The notes under the pieces are model-generated. The model saw nothing but the letters and a program-made list of their open reading frames with translations, did not search any database and was not told the DNA's origin. Of a DNA stretch of 6,902 nucleotides, positions 1 to 6,046 are shown in pieces (positions within the stretch are counted from its first letter, which is position 1; each line of letters opens with the position of its first letter). The position numbers were made by a program, and so were the translations under genes. Source of the DNA: Pedobacter sp. (GTDB taxonomy: Bacteria > Bacteroidota > Bacteroidia > Sphingobacteriales > Sphingobacteriaceae); NCBI GenBank assembly GCA_004295885.1, contig SEDG01000169.1, positions 1 through 6,902 on the forward strand, written 5' to 3'.

Positions 1-845
1 CTTGGCCAGCTATCTGCAATCTCTTGGCGAGGATCATTTTCTGCGTAAGTTAATTTAAATTCAGGAATATGTTTTCTAATTTCTGCTGCTAAAACTTCTG
101 GCGTAAAATGAACTCCTCCAAAATTATAACTAGATCTGATGCTGATATTTTCTGCAGGAGCATCCATTAATTCTATCGTACCACGAATGGCGTCATCCAT
201 GTACATCATCGGCAGTTCAGTAGTTGCCGATAAAAATGAAGCATAACTTCCCTTTTTTAATGCTTCATGAAAAATATGAATTGCATAATCTGTTGTTCCT
301 CCACCTGGAGCGGCCTTCCAACTAATCAATCCAGGGTACCTAATACTTCTAACATCCAAATTGTATTTCTGATGATAATATTCACACCAACGTTCTCCTG
401 CTAGTTTACTGATTCCATAAACAGTATTTGGGTCCATTGTACAATACTGAGGTGTATGGCCTTTTGGTGAATTTGGACCAAAAACTGCAATTGAACTTGG
501 CCAATAAACTTTAGCCGTTTTATAAATTAAAGCTAAGTCTAAAACATTTAATAAACCATTCATATTTAAGTCCCAAGCCAATTTAGGGTTTTGCTCGCCA
601 GTGGCAGACAACAAAGCAGCCAATAAATAAACTTGAGAGGGTTTATACTTTTGAAAAATGTCTTTTAAAATTTCTTTATCAAGAACATTAACAAATTCAA
701 ACGGACCAGCATTTTTAGTTTCGTAATCAGGTCTGCGGATATCACAAGCTACAACGTTATCATTACCATAAGCTTTTCGCAAAGCGGTTACTAACTCAGT
801 TCCAATTTGTCCGTTGGAACCTAAAACTAATATTTTTTCGTTCAT
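1..845 (-). CDS. L-threonine 3-dehydrogenase, short-chain (epimerase-like) type, C-terminus cut by window edge
   Basis: Probably oxidises L-threonine to 2-amino-3-ketobutyrate with NAD+ in the cytoplasm, the first step of threonine breakdown to glycine and acetyl-CoA. The ATG is at 845-843 and 281 codons are present; the family is usually about 310-320 residues, so roughly 35 are outside the window. Visible features are the Rossmann loop GSNGQIG (residues 9-15), an acidic D35 after the second strand that favours NAD over NADP, VLD near residue 56, and the extended-SDR catalytic set of S117/S118 in WPSSIAVFG with Y143 and K147 in YGISK. The stretches LISWKAAPGGGTTDYA and LPMMYMDDAIRGTIELM match the threonine dehydrogenase branch better than GalE-type UDP-sugar epimerases, which I infer from family knowledge. 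It is divergent from the oxidoreductase cluster and probably unrelated to it. A generic NAD-dependent epimerase/dehydratase is the alternative. Confidence 0.8.
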   Translation of the reverse strand, partial: MNEKILVLGSNGQIGTELVTALRKAYGNDNVVACDIRRPDYETKNAGPFEFVNVLDKEILKDIFQKYKPSQVYLLAALLSATGEQNPKLAWDLNMNGLLNVLDLALIYKTAKVYWPSSIAVFGPNSPKGHTPQYCTMDPNTVYGISKLAGERWCEYYHQKYNLDVRSIRYPGLISWKAAPGGGTTDYAIHIFHEALKKGSYASFLSATTELPMMYMDDAIRGTIELMDAPAENISIRSSYNFGGVHFTPEVLAAEIRKHIPEFKLTYAENDPRQEIADSWP

Positions 846-862
846 ACAATATGGGTAAGCCG

Positions 863-870
863 CAAAGGTA
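863..870 (-). promoter_or_regulatory. Bacteroidota-type -7 element of the threonine dehydrogenase gene
   Basis: Read on the minus strand this is TACCTTTG, an exact match to TAnnTTTG, the -7 element of Bacteroidota housekeeping promoters, followed by C. It ends 17 bases before the ATG at 845, a common distance in this phylum, and implies a leader of only about ten bases. The -33 TTG is not convincing at the usual 19-base spacing, where the sequence reads TAA. Confidence 0.6.
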
Positions 871-896
871 AAAAAATCTATAAATCTGCTTACAGG

Positions 897-908
897 TAAA
901 ACGTTTTA
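897..908. promoter_or_regulatory. 12-bp perfect palindrome, possible operator
   Basis: TAAAACGTTTTA is perfectly self-complementary with a central CG, the general shape of LacI-family operators. It lies about 45 bases upstream of the inferred transcription start of the minus-strand dehydrogenase. A 12-base AT-rich palindrome can arise by chance, and no regulator gene is in the window, so the regulatory reading is speculative. Confidence 0.25.
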
Positions 909-962
909 TTAATGTAAACTAATTTTTACAAAAGCCTTAATTTAGCTTTAAAACGGCTAGAA

Positions 963-1012
963 AGTGTAATTTATACACTCAATTGAATAAGGTTTGTATA
1001 AATTACTTTTTT
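963..1012 (+). promoter_or_regulatory. Long inverted repeat followed by T6: attenuator-like hairpin or paired operators
   Basis: GTAATTTATACA (966-977) is the exact reverse complement of TGTATAAATTAC (995-1006), with a 17-base spacer. The right arm is followed directly by six T residues (1007-1012), as in an intrinsic terminator read on the plus strand. The left arm also contains its own dyad, AGTGTA-N5-TACACT (963-979). No plus-strand gene ends here, because the left neighbour starts at 845 and is transcribed away. It would therefore act as a leader attenuator of the downstream operon, a block on antisense transcription, or two opposed copies of an operator with centres 29 bp apart. The stem is AT-rich, so its termination strength is doubtful. 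Confidence 0.4.
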
Positions 1013-1051
1013 AGTTTCGTTATGTTAGGATATTTTACCTAATTTAATTGC

Positions 1052-1071
1052 TCCAAAGGAGTTCCTTTGGA
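1052..1071. promoter_or_regulatory. 20-bp near-perfect palindrome upstream of the subunit 3 gene
   Basis: TCCAAAGGA (1052-1060) and TCCTTTGGA (1063-1071) are exact reverse complements separated by only GT, ending 23 bases before the ATG at 1095. The two-base spacer is too short for a good RNA hairpin loop unless the inner pairs open, so a DNA-binding dimer site is more natural. The right arm also carries TTCCTTTG (1062-1069), one mismatch from the TAnnTTTG -7 element and at a promoter-like distance from the start. The site could therefore be an operator lying over the promoter. No -33 TTG is seen at the expected spacing. Confidence 0.4.
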
Positions 1072-1094
1072 TTACCAAAACATAACCAAATCTT

Positions 1095-1775
1095 ATGGAC
1101 AGAAGAGAAGCCGTAAAAAGTGTTGCTTTTTTGATTGGCGGAGCATTATCGGCCACTACAATTGCCACTTTATTCGATAGCTGTAATACTCCAGGTAAAA
1201 ACAGTGATAATTTATTTACTGCAGACCAAGAGAAATTAGTTACAGAAATTGCCGACATCATTATCCCTACCACAGCGAAATCTCCAGGTGCTAAAGCTGC
1301 AAATGTAGGTCCTTTTATTACCATGATGGTAAAAGAATGTTATCCTGAAGATGCTCAAAAAGCATTTGTAAAAGGTCTTGAAGACATTGAAGAAAGGTCT
1401 AACAAAGACTTTGGCAAATCATTCTTAGAAATTTCAGTTAAAGAGCGTCAAGAATTAATTACGAAAGTTCGTGATGAAACTGTTGCTGCACAGAAAGGGG
1501 AGAAAGACAAAAGTGATGCAAATAAAGCTGGTGAAAAAACCGTAAAAGATGAAAATAAGGAAATTAAGCCGGAAATAGAAAAACCAGGCAATCCAATGGC
1601 TGTGAAAGAGAAACCAAAAACAGCTCCTCAATTTTTCGCAATAGCTAGAGATTTAACGATGCTAGGTTTCTTCACCTCAGAAATTGGCGCTACACAAGCC
1701 TACGAATATATAGCTATACCTGGCAGGTATGATGGCGACGTTAAAATGAAACCTGGTCAAAAAGTTTACTCATAA
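1095..1775 (+). CDS. Gluconate 2-dehydrogenase subunit 3 family protein with RR-type signal
   Basis: Small partner subunit of a periplasmic GMC dehydrogenase, 226 residues. The N-terminus MDRREAVKS followed by a hydrophobic stretch (about residues 10-27) is a Tat-type signal; a cysteine at residue 30 (LFDSC) could make it a lipoprotein, although the lipobox is imperfect. The family core is visible as EIADIIIPTT (51-60), PGAKAANVGPFI (64-75), FFAIARDLTMLGFFTSEIGA (180-199) and PGRYDG (209-214). Between the two conserved halves lies a Lys/Glu-rich low-complexity stretch (about 133-175) that I do not expect in the family. The partner GMC subunit lacks a signal, and in characterised relatives such as gluconate 2-dehydrogenase the small subunit is thought to carry the flavoprotein through Tat. 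The GMC gene follows after 18 bases. The ATG at 1095 is chosen because the RR motif follows at once; no Shine-Dalgarno sequence is seen, as usual in Bacteroidota. Confidence 0.85.
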   Translation: MDRREAVKSVAFLIGGALSATTIATLFDSCNTPGKNSDNLFTADQEKLVTEIADIIIPTTAKSPGAKAANVGPFITMMVKECYPEDAQKAFVKGLEDIEERSNKDFGKSFLEISVKERQELITKVRDETVAAQKGEKDKSDANKAGEKTVKDENKEIKPEIEKPGNPMAVKEKPKTAPQFFAIARDLTMLGFFTSEIGATQAYEYIAIPGRYDGDVKMKPGQKVYS

Positions 1776-1793
1776 ATCTTATCTCATTTTATA

Positions 1794-3494
1794 ATGAATT
1801 TAAATACAAAAGCAACTGCGCAAAACACTTATGATGCCATTGTTGTAGGATCTGGAATTAGTGGTGGCTGGGCAGCAAAAGAATTAACTGAAAAAGGATT
1901 AAAAGTCCTACTGCTTGAACGCGGTAGAAATATTGAACATATTAAGGATTACACCACGGCAATGAAAAAGCCATGGGAGTTTGAACATCGTGGTAAATTA
2001 ACCGAAGCACAGAAAAAAACTCACCCTGTACAAAAAAGAGATTACCCATATTCAGAATTTAATGAAAGTTTTTGGGTTAATGACGAGGAATGTCCTTATA
2101 CAGAAATCAAAAGATTTGATTGGTATCGCGGTTTTCACGTGGGTGGAAAATCTTTAATGTGGGGTCGCCAGAGTTACCGTTTAGGCGATTTAAATTTTGA
2201 AGAAAATGCAAAAGATGGTCATGGTGTAGATTGGCCAATTCGTTACAAAGATATTTCTCCTTGGTATGATTATGTAGAGAAATTCGCTGGGATTAGTGGT
2301 TCAAATGAAGGTCATGCATATGTGCCAGACGGTCATTTTTTACCGCCTATGCAAATGAACATCGTTGAGAAAACAGTTAAAGCACGTGTAGAAGCCCATT
2401 ATAACAGATCAAGAATTATCACGATGGGTCGCGTTGCCAATTTAACGGTAGAACATGGCGGAAGAGGAAGTTGTCAATACAGAAATTTATGTAGTAGAGG
2501 CTGTCCTTTTGGTGCTTATTTTAGTACTCAATCTTCTACTCTACCTGCTGCTGTTGCCACTGGAAATTTAACTTTAAGACCTTATTCTTTGGTTAACGAA
2601 ATTATTTACGACAAAGAAACTCAAAAAGCTAAAGGGGTTAGAATTATAGATTCTGAAACGATGGAACACATAGAATATTTTGCAAAAATCGTTTTTGTAA
2701 ATGGTTCTACTTTGGGTTCAACATTTTTATTGTTAAACTCAACTTCTGCAGAACATCCAAATGGTTTAGGCAATGGAAGTGGTGAATTAGGTCATAATTT
2801 AATGGACCACCATTTTCGTACTGGAGCCAATGGAAAGGCTGAAGGTTTTGAAGATAAATATACTTACGGAAAAAGAGCTAACGGGATTTATATTCCACGT
2901 TATAGAAATACTGGAAACGATAAACGTGATTATGTACGTGGTTTTGGTTACCAAGGCTCAGCAAGCAGAGGTAATTGGCACGATGAAATTGCTGAATTAG
3001 CTTTTGGTGGCGATTTTAAAGACTTAATGAGTACGCCAGGTAATTGGACAATGGGCTTAGGTGGATTTGGTGAAACTTTACCATTCCACAAAAACCATGT
3101 TTATATCGATAAATCTAAAAAAGATAAATGGGGTCAACCTGTATTGGCAATTGATTGTGAGTTTGGAGAAAACGAAGCAAAAATGCGAGTTGACATGATG
3201 AATGATGCTGCCGAAATGCTAGAAGCCGCTGGTTTAAAAGATGTTAAAACGTTTGATAACGGTTCTGAACCTGGTATGGCTATCCACGAAATGGGAACAG
3301 CTAGAATGGGCCTTGACCCAAAAACATCAGTGTTAAACAAATGGAACCAAATGCATGAAGTTAAAAATGTGTTTGTAACTGATGGCTCATGCATGCCTTC
3401 TGCCGCTTGTCAAAATCCATCATTAACTTATATGGCGTTAACAGCTAGGGCAGCAGATTTTGCGGTTAGCGAATTGAAAAAAGGAAACTTATAG
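1794..3494 (+). CDS. GMC family oxidoreductase, FAD-dependent sugar/glycoside dehydrogenase large subunit
   Basis: Catalytic flavoprotein of 566 residues, a normal length for this GMC branch. It should oxidise a sugar, sugar acid or glycoside hydroxyl in the periplasm and pass electrons to a cytochrome c. The FAD-binding GSGISGG is at 19-25 after the beta strand DAIVV. HVGGKSLMWGR and DWPIRYKDISPWYDY are typical of the gluconate 2-dehydrogenase/glucoside 3-dehydrogenase branch. The C-terminal GMC signature includes HEMGTARMG with the probable catalytic H498, TDGSCMPSAACQNPSLT with partner N541, and a final ALTARAADFA. A cysteine cluster C227-x5-C233-x3-C237 followed by PFGA is present and is common in this branch. 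There is no signal peptide, which fits export as a passenger on the RR-signal subunit encoded 18 bases upstream. Glucoside 3-dehydrogenase (LacA-like), gluconate 2-dehydrogenase and sorbitol-type dehydrogenases cannot be told apart from sequence alone. Confidence 0.9.
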   Translation: MNLNTKATAQNTYDAIVVGSGISGGWAAKELTEKGLKVLLLERGRNIEHIKDYTTAMKKPWEFEHRGKLTEAQKKTHPVQKRDYPYSEFNESFWVNDEECPYTEIKRFDWYRGFHVGGKSLMWGRQSYRLGDLNFEENAKDGHGVDWPIRYKDISPWYDYVEKFAGISGSNEGHAYVPDGHFLPPMQMNIVEKTVKARVEAHYNRSRIITMGRVANLTVEHGGRGSCQYRNLCSRGCPFGAYFSTQSSTLPAAVATGNLTLRPYSLVNEIIYDKETQKAKGVRIIDSETMEHIEYFAKIVFVNGSTLGSTFLLLNSTSAEHPNGLGNGSGELGHNLMDHHFRTGANGKAEGFEDKYTYGKRANGIYIPRYRNTGNDKRDYVRGFGYQGSASRGNWHDEIAELAFGGDFKDLMSTPGNWTMGLGGFGETLPFHKNHVYIDKSKKDKWGQPVLAIDCEFGENEAKMRVDMMNDAAEMLEAAGLKDVKTFDNGSEPGMAIHEMGTARMGLDPKTSVLNKWNQMHEVKNVFVTDGSCMPSAACQNPSLTYMALTARAADFAVSELKKGNL

Positions 3495-3515
3495 AAAGGC
3501 ATAAAGGCAAAGCTT

Positions 3516-3549
3516 AAAGACTAAAGCAAACTAAATAGCTTTAGTCTTT
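3516..3549 (+). terminator. Intergenic hairpin, possible terminator or processing site
   Basis: AAAGACTAAAGC (3516-3527) and GCTTTAGTCTTT (3538-3549) are perfect 12-base arms around a 10-base A-rich loop, extendable by G-U pairs. It starts 21 bases after the GMC stop codon. The downstream tract is only moderately T-rich (TTCTTTT at 3558-3564), so it is a weak or partial terminator, or an RNA stability or processing element between the dehydrogenase pair and the downstream genes. A repeated AAAGGCA (3495-3501, 3503-3509) precedes it. Confidence 0.5.
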
Positions 3550-3577
3550 GGTCTCTGTTCTTTTAGCTCAGAAAACT

Positions 3578-4732
3578 ATGAAAGAAAAAATAAGAATGGG
3601 TATGGTTGGCGGTGGTAAACAGGCTTTTATTGGCGCTGTTCATCGTATGGCAGCTAACCTAGACGGTTTAATTGAACTTTGCTGCGGCGCATTTAGCTCA
3701 AACGCAGAGAACTCGATTGCATCGGGTAAGGATTTATTCCTTCCTGAAGACAGGGTTTATACCAGCTTTACGGAGATGATTTTAACAGAAGGCAAACTTC
3801 CAGTTAATGAAAGAATGCATTTTGTAAGTATTGTAACTCCTAACCATTTGCATTTTGAGCCAGCTATGTTGGCGCTAGAAAATGGTTTTCATGTTTTAAT
3901 AGACAAGCCAATCACTTTTAGTTTAGCAGAAGCTAAAGCCCTAAAACAAAAAGCTGAAGAAACAGGGTTGATGATTTGTTTAACGCATACTTATTCGGGC
4001 TATCCGATGGTGAAGCAGGCTAAACAAATGGTTGCGGCGGGCGATTTAGGCAAAATAAGAAAAGTAGTTGTAGAATATCCGCAGGGATGGTTAAGTAACC
4101 CTGCACCAAGCGACAATAAACAAGCTGCTTGGCGAGCAGACCCAGCCAAAAGTGGCATTAGTGGTTGCATGGCAGATGTTGGCACTCACGCCGCTCATTT
4201 AGCTGAGTATATTTCTGGTTTACAGATTACCCAAATCTGCGCTGATTTAAATATTCTAGTCGAAGGCAGATTATTAGACGATGATGGTAATGTGCTACTT
4301 AGATTTGATAATGGAGCCAATGGTGTTTTATTCGCATCGCAAATTGCTGCTGGCGAAGAAAATGCAATTAAAATCTATGTTTATGGTGAAAAGGGTGGCC
4401 TAGAATGGCATCAAATGGAGCCAAATACGTTAATTATTAAATGGTTAGACCAACCTATGCAAGTTTACAGAACAGGTAACGGCTACAACTCTGACATTGC
4501 CAAATACAACACAAGAACACCTTCTGGTCATCCGGAGGGATATTTAGAAGCTTTTGCTAATATTTATAAAAACTTCGCACAAACTATATCGGCTTTACAA
4601 AGTGGAGAAAAGCCAAGCCCAGAAATGTTAGATTTTCCAGGCGCTGAAGATGGTGTCAGAGGAATGGCATTTATAGAAAATGTGGTAGCTTCAAGTAAGT
4701 CGGATAAAAAATGGTTCGATTTTAAAATTTAA
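3578..4732 (+). CDS. Gfo/Idh/MocA family NAD(P)-dependent oxidoreductase
   Basis: Cytoplasmic NAD(P)-dependent sugar or cyclitol dehydrogenase, 384 residues from the chosen ATG. A TTG 30 bases further upstream is in frame, but it lies inside the hairpin and adds residues before the first Rossmann strand, so the ATG at 3578 is preferred. The N-terminal Rossmann fold has IRMGMVGGGKQAFIG (5-19) and SIVTPNHLHFEPAM. The usual EKP motif is DKP here (109-111), keeping the Lys that acts in catalysis. The C-terminal domain has MADVGTHAAHLAEY with D200 and H204 in the expected substrate-site positions. No signal peptide is present. The stop is only three bases before the next ATG, implying co-translation with the TIM-barrel enzyme. 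Such pairs work in keto-sugar pathways: DgpA-type 3-oxidation of glycosides, or inositol/inosose metabolism. The substrate is unknown. Confidence 0.88.
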   Translation: MKEKIRMGMVGGGKQAFIGAVHRMAANLDGLIELCCGAFSSNAENSIASGKDLFLPEDRVYTSFTEMILTEGKLPVNERMHFVSIVTPNHLHFEPAMLALENGFHVLIDKPITFSLAEAKALKQKAEETGLMICLTHTYSGYPMVKQAKQMVAAGDLGKIRKVVVEYPQGWLSNPAPSDNKQAAWRADPAKSGISGCMADVGTHAAHLAEYISGLQITQICADLNILVEGRLLDDDGNVLLRFDNGANGVLFASQIAAGEENAIKIYVYGEKGGLEWHQMEPNTLIIKWLDQPMQVYRTGNGYNSDIAKYNTRTPSGHPEGYLEAFANIYKNFAQTISALQSGEKPSPEMLDFPGAEDGVRGMAFIENVVASSKSDKKWFDFKI

Positions 4733-4735
4733 CAA

Positions 4736-5785
4736 ATGACAACAATACAAGGACCAGCAGTTTTTTTAGCCCAGTTTATTGGAGATGAAGCACCATTTAA
4801 TTCTCTTGACGGCATTTGTAAGTGGGCAGCAGGCTTAGGCTTTAAAGGCATACAGATGCCTACTTTAGATAAGCGATTTATAGATTTGAAACTAGCAGCA
4901 GAAAGTAAAACTTATGCTGATGAATTGACGGCAAAAGTAGCATCTTACGGTTTGGTAATTACTGAACTTTCTACGCATTTGCAAGGTCAACTGGTTGCGG
5001 TAAATCCTGCTTACGATTCTTTATTTGATGCTTTTGCAGTTGATGAAGTGAAAAATAATCCAAAAGCCAGAACAGAATGGGCCGTGCAACAGATGAAATA
5101 TGCGGCTAAAGCTTCTCAAAATTTAGGATTGAATGCCCACGCTACTTTTAGTGGTTCTTTATTATGGCATACTTTTCATCCTTGGCCACAGCGACCAGAC
5201 GGATTGGTTGATGAAGGGTTTACTGAACTAGCAAAACGTTGGACTCCTATTTTAAATGAGTTTGATAATTGCGGCGTTGATGTTTGTTATGAGATTCATC
5301 CAGGAGAAGATTTGTTTGACGGTGAAACTTATGAGATGTTTTTAGACAAGGTAAATCATCATCCAAGAGCTTGTTTGCTTTACGACCCATCTCACTTTGT
5401 GTTGCAACAATTAGATTATATCCAGTACATTGATTTTTATCATGAGCGTATCAAAGCTTTCCATGTAAAGGATGCAGAATTTAATCCGACAGGGAAACAA
5501 GGGACTTTTGGCGGCTACCAAAGTTGGGCAAATCGTGCCGGTAGATATCGTTCTCCAGGAGATGGACAAGTAGATTTTAAACGTATTTTCAGTAAACTAG
5601 CGCAGTACGATTATAAAGGCTGGGCAGTAATGGAATGGGAATGTTGCATTAAAGATTCAGAAACAGGCGCTAGAGAAGGTGCTGAATTCATTAAAAATCA
5701 CATTATCCCAGTAACTACAAAGGCATTTGATGATTTTGCGCGGCTTCGTCATCTTCATCTGCTATGGACCCAGGAGAATTGTTAA
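4736..5785 (+). CDS. Sugar phosphate isomerase/epimerase-like TIM-barrel protein, C-terminal tail replaced
   Basis: Xylose isomerase-like TIM barrel of 349 residues, probably a divalent-metal enzyme acting on a keto-sugar by isomerisation, epimerisation or beta-elimination. Likely metal ligands are E186 (CYEIHPGE), D217 (LYDPSH), H243 (AFHVKD) and E300 (AVMEWE); HLQGQLV and HATFSGSLLWH are recognisable in this subfamily. It starts three bases after the Gfo/Idh/MocA stop. Relatives include IolE/IolI-type inositol enzymes and the DgpC-type subunit that cleaves 3-keto C-glycosides. The barrel looks complete through AFDDFA (330-335). In relatives I recall, the chain then continues for about 14 residues beginning Gly/Ala-Ser-Gly-Thr-Asp. 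Here residues 336-349 (R-L-R-H-L-H... to QENC) look unrelated and read out of frame through the cytochrome linker, so the tail is almost certainly a junction product. Whether the enzyme stays active is unknown. Confidence 0.85.
   Translation: MTTIQGPAVFLAQFIGDEAPFNSLDGICKWAAGLGFKGIQMPTLDKRFIDLKLAAESKTYADELTAKVASYGLVITELSTHLQGQLVAVNPAYDSLFDAFAVDEVKNNPKARTEWAVQQMKYAAKASQNLGLNAHATFSGSLLWHTFHPWPQRPDGLVDEGFTELAKRWTPILNEFDNCGVDVCYEIHPGEDLFDGETYEMFLDKVNHHPRACLLYDPSHFVLQQLDYIQYIDFYHERIKAFHVKDAEFNPTGKQGTFGGYQSWANRAGRYRSPGDGQVDFKRIFSKLAQYDYKGWAVMEWECCIKDSETGAREGAEFIKNHIIPVTTKAFDDFARLRHLHLLWTQENC
5738..5763 (+). other. Deletion/frameshift junction joining isomerase tail to cytochrome linker
   Basis: The isomerase frame reads DDFA up to 5740. 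In the cytochrome frame the same DNA from 5740 reads A-A-S-S-S-S-S-A directly before MDPGE, a typical low-complexity linker behind a lipoprotein-type signal. Removing two bases from gcgcgg would fuse the two in frame. The upstream cytochrome frame is closed by TGA at 5731-5733, so no signal peptide can be encoded. The missing parts are the isomerase tail and stop, the intergenic DNA and the cytochrome signal. Confidence 0.7.
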
Positions 5786-6021
5786 TCGTAAAATCAGATT
5801 GCGTAGGTTGTCACCATAAGGAAAACAAACTTATTGGACCTGCGTATCAAGAAGTTGCGGCTAAATATCCAGCAACCGACGAGAACATTGCACTTTTAGC
5901 AAGTAAGATTATAAAAGGAGGTAAAGGAGTTTGGGGCGCAGTGCCGATGACACCTCACACAAAAATCACAGAAGATGAGGCGAAAACGATGGTTAAATAC
6001 ATCCTATCATTAAAAAAATAA
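5764..6021 (+). CDS. Class I cytochrome c domain, signal peptide missing
   Basis: An 85-residue mono-haem cytochrome c domain. The haem attachment motif is C13-V-G-C16-H17, with GPAYQEVAAKYP behind it and M62 in GAVPMTPH as the likely sixth ligand, followed by a C-terminal helix EAKTMVKYILSLKK. This is the kind of small cytochrome that accepts electrons from a GMC dehydrogenase, matching the pair at 1095-3494. The domain itself looks intact, but the only available ATG (5764) lies within what should be the linker, overlapping the isomerase stop by 22 bases. No signal peptide or lipobox precedes it, so the product could not reach the periplasm where haem is attached. As written, this is a broken gene with an intact domain. 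Translation from 5764 by coupling to the overlapping gene is possible but would probably give an inactive protein. Confidence 0.8.
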   Translation: MDPGELLIVKSDCVGCHHKENKLIGPAYQEVAAKYPATDENIALLASKIIKGGKGVWGAVPMTPHTKITEDEAKTMVKYILSLKK

Positions 6022-6046
6022 CGTTAAACTTTAAAAAACTAACCAA

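Noticed and set aside
846..1094. Small RNA gene or riboswitch in the divergent intergenic region
   Set aside because: The dyads are simple and AT-rich, without the multi-helix structure or conserved bases of a known riboswitch class; operator or attenuator readings fit better.
1025..1324. Minus-strand open frame across the start of the subunit 3 gene
   Set aside because: It lies antisense to a well-recognised gene, has no family features and no supporting promoter. The minus-strand open frames within 3134-3394, 4000-4185 and 5993-6267 are rejected for the same reason.
2472..2504. Iron-sulfur cluster site in the GMC protein (C227, C233, C237)
   Set aside because: Only three cysteines are in the cluster, and this Cys-rich loop is common in the GMC dehydrogenase branch, where it is not known to me as an Fe-S site.
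3548..3577. TTG start extending the first Gfo/Idh/MocA protein by ten residues
   Set aside because: It lies in the 3' arm of the intergenic hairpin, uses a weak start codon, and adds residues before the normal start of the Rossmann fold; ATG at 3578 fits the family.
5734..5785. Programmed -1 frameshift producing an isomerase-cytochrome fusion
   Set aside because: There is no convincing slippery heptamer followed by a pseudoknot. A cytoplasmic barrel without a signal peptide would keep the cytochrome away from periplasmic haem attachment, so a fusion makes little sense.
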